Assembly: GCA_026120185.1 (NCBI GenBank)
Contig: JANUWF010002208.1
Location: forward strand, 3,353,501 to 3,417,500
Source: Voacanga thouarsii
Taxonomy: Eukaryota > Streptophyta > Magnoliopsida > Gentianales > Apocynaceae
Direction of reading: 5' to 3'
Length of the DNA: 64,000 nucleotides
Shown here: piece after piece, positions 57,487 to 64,000 of the stretch
Layout: the number at the start of each line of letters is the position of its first letter
How positions within the stretch are numbered: the first letter of the stretch is position 1
Made by a program: the position numbers and the translations under genes
The notes under the pieces: model-generated
Told to the model about the DNA's origin: nothing
Database searches by the model: none
Seen by the model: only the letters and a program-made list of their open reading frames with translations

Positions 57487-60318
57487 TGTAACACTCACGA
57501 CCACGGGGCCCGATAAGTCAGGAAATGTCGCCACGTCTAAGTGACAAGGGGCTTTTATAGTGAAATAAATAAATAAATAAATTTGAAAAACTTAAATAAC
57601 TCCAAAGGGAGCTTGATTATAAACTTAGAACATATGTTATTACAAGTCATTATGACACAACTTCCTGGATATAAAACCTGAATACAAAACATAAAGTGTC
57701 CTAAAATATATCAACTATCTTCTTCGAGTCATCAGTCTATACACATCTGAGATCTATACAAGTCTACATAAAAAGTATGAATAAAACCGTGTGAGATATA
57801 ATCTCAATAAGTCCCGCAGTGTACCATGTGAAAATTTTAACAATAACAATTTTCATGATGAATGATTAGAGTAATTGGAACGGTTGTAATTATGTGAATG
57901 ACAATATGTTTGTAAAAGATTCACAATTGAACCTCATTTAAGGCATTTTTCTTTTCTTTTCAGGAAAATATACCGTTATGATAACGTGTAGTATCTTTGC
58001 ACCATTTATAATATTGGTATTGAGCTTTTAATCATAAACCATATTGTATTTTCAAAATACATTTTTTTTATACTCAAAATTACATTACAATCTCACCCGG
58101 AAGGATCACAATCCAACTGATAATATCAACACCATAGGATTTCAATCCTATAAACATGACAAAATATATGATTAACTCAGTGCATTAACAACAATCAATC
58201 ATACTATGGCCATCGTCATGGTCCGCCCTATGGCATCGGTGTCACATGTTCGACCTCCATTTTCACGAAGAAAAATATGTTGCTAGTTAAGGGTGGTTCT
58301 ACTACAAATACTATCACTCCTCTAAGAAAGAGATAACTTTACGGAGGTGGCCACAAGCTGAAAAGTATTCTCAAACCCGCCTAAGCCAATATAAGAATAT
58401 AGTCCCTCTTGAGTAATCGAGGATCACAAACACAAGTCACTAGATCAACGCAATGTCTCAATATAGTTTAATATTTTTCAAAAACCAAACCCTTTTTCCA
58501 AAATATTTTCTTTTTCGAAAATACATTGAATACAAGTACATGTAAATTAGATCTATTCTAAGGTTTTCAGAAATTTATAGTTTAATGCTATGACTTTCAC
58601 AAACCTTTATATACATAAGAATGCAACTATAAGTTCTTGATGAAATCAAGGCAAGGTATCCCAATCATTCTATCATATACATGTGATTTATCAAAGTATA
58701 GCATGCTTAGACATTGCGTAATCATGTATGCTTCCAAATACTTCAAAATATTTTCATAAGATAAATAAGCATGCTTTTATAATATAGTTATCATAAAAGA
58801 GTTTATTTGAAAATGTTGCATAGATGTGGGAACTTACAAAAACATAGATTTATAAAAAAAATTTTAAAAAAAAACACCTTGCTTATAAAAATATTTCAAG
58901 AATACAGGGACTTACCTCTTATCCTAGCAAAAAAGAGTTCTTAAGTCCTGAATTTCAAACTTTCACCTCCCACAAAATCTAACACATAAATCGAATGTAC
59001 ATTAATTTCCTATTACCAATCTCAATCATATAATTCATCTCTTTATATACTATTCATATACCTTAATCATACTAATATTTCATTCCTATCTCACACCATT
59101 CCCCATCAACAACCATCATAACAATTACCAATTAACATACACATAACATGAAATTATTACTTCTCAAGTAATCATACAATGAAGTAAAGTGATTAGCAGT
59201 TAATCTACTCACATAAGCATATAATCTCAAATGAAATGCTAAATTTCAGCAATCATCCCCTCCTAGCAACCAGTCACCATTTCTCACCAAACAAAACACA
59301 ACAACTTTCACTAAAACTTCTTCTCAAGTTTTTCATGCATTTCTCCTATTAAAACATACATTAAAATAATTCTCATCATATTTAGAATACCTTTAATTCA
59401 AAAGAGGAAATATTTTACCTTCTTAAATGAGCATAAGGTTCTCAAGTTTCCAACATTCTTCTTCTCTTTGCTCTATATCTCTCCCCCCCCCTCCCTCCTA
59501 TTTTCTTCTTTCTTCTTTTCTTTTCTTTTTGCTCTTTGTTTTCTTACTTCTTATGTGACTTAGCAAAAGTAAGAGAAGTTTAGAGGTTGTAGAAAAGTAG
59601 TGGAAGAAGGTAAAAGGTTTTAAAAATTGTGAGAAAATAATGGAAGGGAGTAGAAGGCTTTAGAAGTTATAGATAAGTAATAGAAGACTTTGTTGGAAAG
59701 TAATGGAAGAAAGTAGAAGGCTTTAGAAGTTGTAAGAAAGGAATAGAATAAAGTAGAATGTTTAGGAAACTTCTTGATTTTTATAAGTCCAATGGGTCTT
59801 CTCTTTCATAAGTTTAAAATATCTAGGGACTATTATATAAAGTGGGCCACTATATAAAATTAATATAATAGGCTTAGTAGGCTATCTAAAATTAAACTTT
59901 GCATTTTCTCTCTCTCGCTTCCTTTTGATGGGCTATTAATTAGTAGGCCCTCCCTTCTTCTTAACTTATGCCAACTAAAATAAGATTTCATTAACAATCT
60001 ACTTCCGTCGATTTTTTCTTATCAATTAACTTATGTATTAAATAACTCATCATACATTATTTAAATAGATGGGTATGCTTTAGTAGAAACAATATATCTT
60101 GGAATTTATATGTGCAAAATAACAAAATTGGAAGAACACTTGCAAATAATGAGTTTTTGGGACTCACTTAACAGCTCTATGGCTAACCTTCTATCCCTAA
60201 TCTTTTCTACTTTTTTTTTATTCCACAAAAAGTCATCATTTGTTTTCATATTTCATACTTAGCTTCATACCATAAAATCTATACTTCACCATCGATGTTC
60301 ATTAGGAAAGATATTACA
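57487..60318 (-). repeat. Chromovirus 5' LTR
   Basis: 2,832-bp uninterrupted LTR, tgtaacactcacgacc to agatattaca. Its terminal block (gggcccgataagtcagg, acgtctaagtgacaagg, cttttatag) is the counterpart of the ends of L1 and L2, which supports placing all of these large LTRs in related chromovirus groups. Confidence 0.9.
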
Positions 60319-60416
60319 TGTAAAATATTGAATTGTAATAGTTATAGATAAATAGTATAGGCCTTCATACCAACTCCTTAATCAATCAAACTCCTAGGGA
60401 AATTTTCAAATACTCA
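60319..60416 (-). repeat. Outer large LTR-type repeat, middle segment
   Basis: Resumes the outer repeat after the chromovirus duplication tgtaa. The minus strand (aactattacaattc...) lines up with the L1 segment ggttacaattaacacttg that precedes the block found at 11918. Confidence 0.45.
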
Positions 60417-62371
60417 TGAAGTAAAGTGTAAGAATATTTTTTTTAGGATAATATCATCAAAATAAATTCGGGAACAAGCTTAACATTCATTTTGAGCCTT
60501 AAATAATTGACAATACTATATCATCATTGAAGGTTTAAAATGGCAAAAAAATCAAAACAAAAACATATTAAGAAAATGAAAAATTTACCTCTATGATTAA
60601 ATGGCCCTCTTCGCACTGATATAGATGTCTGTATAAGAATATTTGAGGCTAGTGGCTCACGTCCTTACAAACGTCTATTGCATCTCATCCACGCGAAACT
60701 TTTGATCTTCCAAAATAGTGTCCGTAGCACAGCCGGTGAAGGCTTAAAGGTTAGGTTTTGATCAGCCTTAAAGGCTTGGTCGAAAATGAGTTTGGTTTTC
60801 TGTGAATGCAAAATGAACAACGAAAGCTCTTTTCTTTGCTTTGCTTTTCTATGATTAATCAACTCCCAGAAGTCCAAGCACCAAGCTTCCGTTTCAATTC
60901 ATGTATCATGCATTTGAATCCATCCCCGAGAGAGAAAACATTTGCGTGTATCCTGCACGTAATTTTTTAATTAATTAATAATTATTTAATTTAATTTATA
61001 TATTTTATATATTTTTATTTTGCCTTGGTCTTATTCATTAGGCCAGATAAGATTATTTATTTTTGGGTTTGAACACCCATAAATAATAAATCTCAATTAT
61101 TTATTTTTTTAGCTACATTAAATAGCCCAATAGATAATTAACAAGCCAAAATAGATCAATATAAAATTTAATACATTTTATCTAGTTTATATCCAAATTA
61201 ATTTTTTAATTATTCAATTCGGGCCTTGGGCCCTAAATAATTAATTAGCTAATTAAATTAGATAAAATAAATACTAGATAAAATAAATACTCTCTCTCGA
61301 ATCTTTTATTTTATTCCAGTCTAATAATAAATTAGACTAATAAAATAAAACCCATAAATATCAAGACCAATTCCTTAACCCAAATTTTTCATGACTTAAG
61401 GGTCATTCCGGAGATCAAAAGATACATCGTCTTGGCTACTAAAATGACCAAAATACCCTAACTATATTTTGCATTTTAAATATTTCTTAATATCACCATA
61501 AGGAAATATTGATCCCAAGAACAATACTGCATTAGCAAAGTCTTCGATCTACAGGTGTAATGACTAAAATACCCCTCTACATATCGTCATGCAATTAGAG
61601 AGGAAGAATGTACTAACACCTCTCTAATAGACATCTATCATCTTTAGATATTTAGTCCAATGATCCACGACTTCTGAAATATTTTCACTTTTCAAGTGAG
61701 CTATCCTAAAATAAACATTCAAGTCATGTTCCCCAGAGTTCTGAATAATTAGATCATTTAAACAGTCACAATGGGCGATATAGCGTAGAATCTATCTTGT
61801 ACAAGTCTATCTTAACTAACTAGTCACATATACTTAACGTACAAGTATATTACTTCTACGAAAGAACCTCAACTACAGTATATCAAATTATATACACCTA
61901 GTTTCGTCAGACTACCAACTCATACTCAAGCGATAGAGTATTAGTCCACGCTGTAGCAGTAATAGTTTGAGTTTCTTTTAAATAGTACTTTTAAAAACTA
62001 CTATTATAGGTCATATTCTACGTATTCGAAATACGTTCATACTATGAAGTGAGTGGACTACTCACTGGCTAAAAATAAACCATTCCCCATTTGAAATTCA
62101 TAACACAATAACCTATACATGATAAGATTCACATTCTTATTAATCGGTTAAGAACAAATATTTATGTGTTAAGTAACTCGTGATCCATACCTTACTGTGA
62201 AAGACTACCATTCATATGGATCACTTACTTAAACATAATGGATCATTTCCAAACAAAAATTGTACACAAATAAAATGTAAATTCACAAATAAATTTTGAG
62301 AATAAATTCTTTTATTAATAAATTCGAGAATTACATCAGATAAACTAGTCTAGAGGGTATATATTCCAACA
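60417..62371 (-). mobile_element. Copia-type solo LTR (family S, copy 3)
   Basis: The minus strand begins TGTTGGAATATATACCC at 62371 and follows the landmarks of the family S copies at 40048 and 44903 (tctttcacagtaaggtatgg, agtgagtagtccactcac, tcaagtcatgttccc reversed). The far end is placed at 60417 because TTTACTTCA resembles the CCTTCA end of copy 1. No matching target duplication was found, so this boundary is uncertain by a few hundred bases. Open frames such as 60665-60877 are LTR sequence. Confidence 0.7.
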
Positions 62372-64000
62372 ATCTTGATATGACAGAAAAATATAGTATA
62401 AGGGTGGTTTGCATATGTGTGCATCCTTATTGAGAAAGATACTCCGCCTTCTCTCACTCAAAACCAATTCTGGATGTCCCACATCTGACCTTCAACTCTC
62501 ATAGAATCATATTATTAGCTAAGGACCCAATTTAACATCCAAATACTATTGTCCTGTTTGGAAAATAGCAATATTTCAGAAAACAGCCAATGTACTGAAA
62601 GATGTCCTCAATCTAACATAAGCTAAATTCGCTCTCAAGTTGGGCAGTAATGGTTCGAGAAGGGCAGTCACTCATTCTTAAAACCAGCATTCTTAAGACC
62701 GACCAAAGAGTCAGGTGGAAAAGGGGGGATACTAGGAGTTTTTCCTCTTTAAGTATTCAAGACTTCATATTTCAAAGTAGCTCAGCAGAATGTCAATCCT
62801 TCAAGAAATAACTTAATACATTTCCAAAATCAGTTTCCAATTCCAAAACATACATACATTTTCATCTCGATAATAATTAAAAACCAATCATTGTCTCATA
62901 ATTCAAATATATAGCATTGCTTATACAATTTTCCAAATATACAGAGGTATAGAATTTTTATAGTTGTGATTCATCATATAAAAGAGCACTCATAAATAGA
63001 GCCAATAATTTTAGAATTCATGCTATGGATTTCACAAAATCATGCATGAAAAGTAAACCAATAGTTGATGGTAATAATTCTTTCATAATATTCAATGTAT
63101 CCTAATTCATACATATCAACTTTAAAAAAAATTCTAAAATAGATCATATATAACGTATTTAATGTATATAAGGACTTACAATTTTTTCTTCAAAATATTA
63201 TATCAAAATCAAATCATTTGCCTAAGATAGATTTCATAAATAAGAGTACTTATATTTCCAAAATAACACAAGTTATACAGTGTTTAATAAGTATTAGGAC
63301 TTACATCAAAGATAAAGTACTTTCGTAAACATGAGGAATGCAAGAACTTACCTTGATTTAAGTAAAGGCTGATAATCCTAATTTAGTTATGCGATTCTTG
63401 ACCTCCAATATACACCATGTTTACCACAAAAATTATACAAGTGTCAATTTCTACAAAAATTCTTAATAGAGTATCACAATTGCAATCACAATTCTAGTTC
63501 AACTACATTAACATCTTATAGACTTAGGTTCACAACCTCTAATTACGTGTTCCCAATCACAAATTAACATAGATATCTCAATTAAAAGTCAAACAATACT
63601 TTAGAATATCAAATACATAATATCATAAATTTATTCAACATAATCACTTAAAGGTTCAAATGGTACTTAAAGCATTTCCTTCATGAAATCTCATTTTCAA
63701 GTGTAGGCTATTTTTGCAATTAAATTTTAGCAAGCATATACCTCGATTCATGCAACAAAAGACCCACATATACACCTCTAAATATCCCCAAAATTTCATG
63801 GAACAAAATTAAATATATTTATATTTGATTTTTATCAAAATCCTTAACAAACTATCGCTCAATAAAAAAAAAATAAAAATTATTTTGCATCATTTAATAT
63901 AATAGCAAATAGAGTAGCCTTTTGTTCAAAAAAATAAGCTCAAATTTTCCCCATACTTTCCAGTATGACATGTACCATATACAACCCAATTCCCCTTTAA
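62372..64000 (-). repeat. Outer large LTR-type repeat, continuing past window edge
   Basis: On the minus strand it has the landmarks of L1 and L2 in order, for example a cttgaatacttaaagagg block and a ggcggagtatctttctc block (compare ggaggagtatctcacc in L1). Non-coding throughout. With 60319-60416 and 11529-11918 it forms one repeat that received both the chromovirus and the solo LTR. The start lies beyond the window. Confidence 0.5.

Larger units (their letters stand above)
11919..60318 (-). mobile_element. Ty3/gypsy chromovirus with chromodomain, heavily interrupted
   Basis: A 48.4-kb footprint bounded by a perfect target duplication tgtaa (11914-11918, 60319-60323). The minus-strand order from the right is 5' LTR (57487-60318), primer site, gag, protease, RT, RNase H, integrase, chromodomain, 3' LTR (33022-30444 joined to 12128-11919). 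Integrase after RT plus a C-terminal chromodomain places it in the chromoviruses; LTRs of about 2.8 kb suggest the Tekay/Del group (inference). After removing the MULE, hAT and copia-2 insertions the element is about 10.5 kb. All coding parts carry stops. Confidence 0.9.

Overview
This window reads as AT-rich nuclear DNA of a flowering plant, most likely a eudicot. The reasons are plant-type LTR retrotransposons with initiator-Met primer sites, a Mutator-like element, a CACTA element, pieces of plant-only gene families (CHUP1-like, RWP-RK/RKD-like, GRF zinc finger), and a spliced gene with plastid-protein features. No bacterial genes, rRNA genes, CRISPR arrays or intact TE polyproteins were seen.

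Layout. Host DNA is confined to about 7,453-11,528. It holds a minus-strand gene with two phase-compatible exons (9,205-9,358 and 7,873-7,979), probably a DUF2358/NTF2-like plastid protein. A Copia element (<1-7,452, minus) sits in its next intron, so the rest of the gene lies left of the window. That Copia element carries a 3.4-kb solo LTR (500-3,897) and a complete 520-bp TRIM (6,025-6,544).

Right of 11,528 the window is one nested stack. The outer layer is a long minus-strand LTR-type repeat (11,529-11,918, then 60,319-64,000). A chromodomain Ty3/gypsy element occupies 11,919-60,318 within it (TSD tgtaa). Its 3' LTR holds a Mutator-like element (MULE, 12,129-30,443, 10-bp TSD), which itself contains a 4.2-kb solo LTR (15,903-20,147) and a CACTA element (20,558-27,043). 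Its gag holds a hAT-like element (37,105-37,861). A second Copia element (38,493-57,240) interrupts its 5' part. That Copia contains a Copia-type solo LTR (40,048-41,850) and a gag-protease-only gypsy derivative (44,329-51,727, TSD ccatt), whose own 3' LTR is split by another solo LTR of the same family (44,903-46,769, TSD gtggg). A third solo LTR of that family (about 60,417-62,371) lies in the outer layer.

How the parts work. The retroelement coding regions keep the usual gene order but carry stops and frameshifts, so they look dead. The MULE had two convergent genes, a mudrA-type transposase from the left TIR and a GRF zinc-finger/coiled-coil gene from the right TIR. The CACTA element has no transposase and carries two host gene fragments, a CHUP1-like exon (+) and an RKD-like RWP-RK gene (-). 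This gene-capturing CACTA inside a two-gene MULE inside a chromovirus LTR is the most interesting part of the window.
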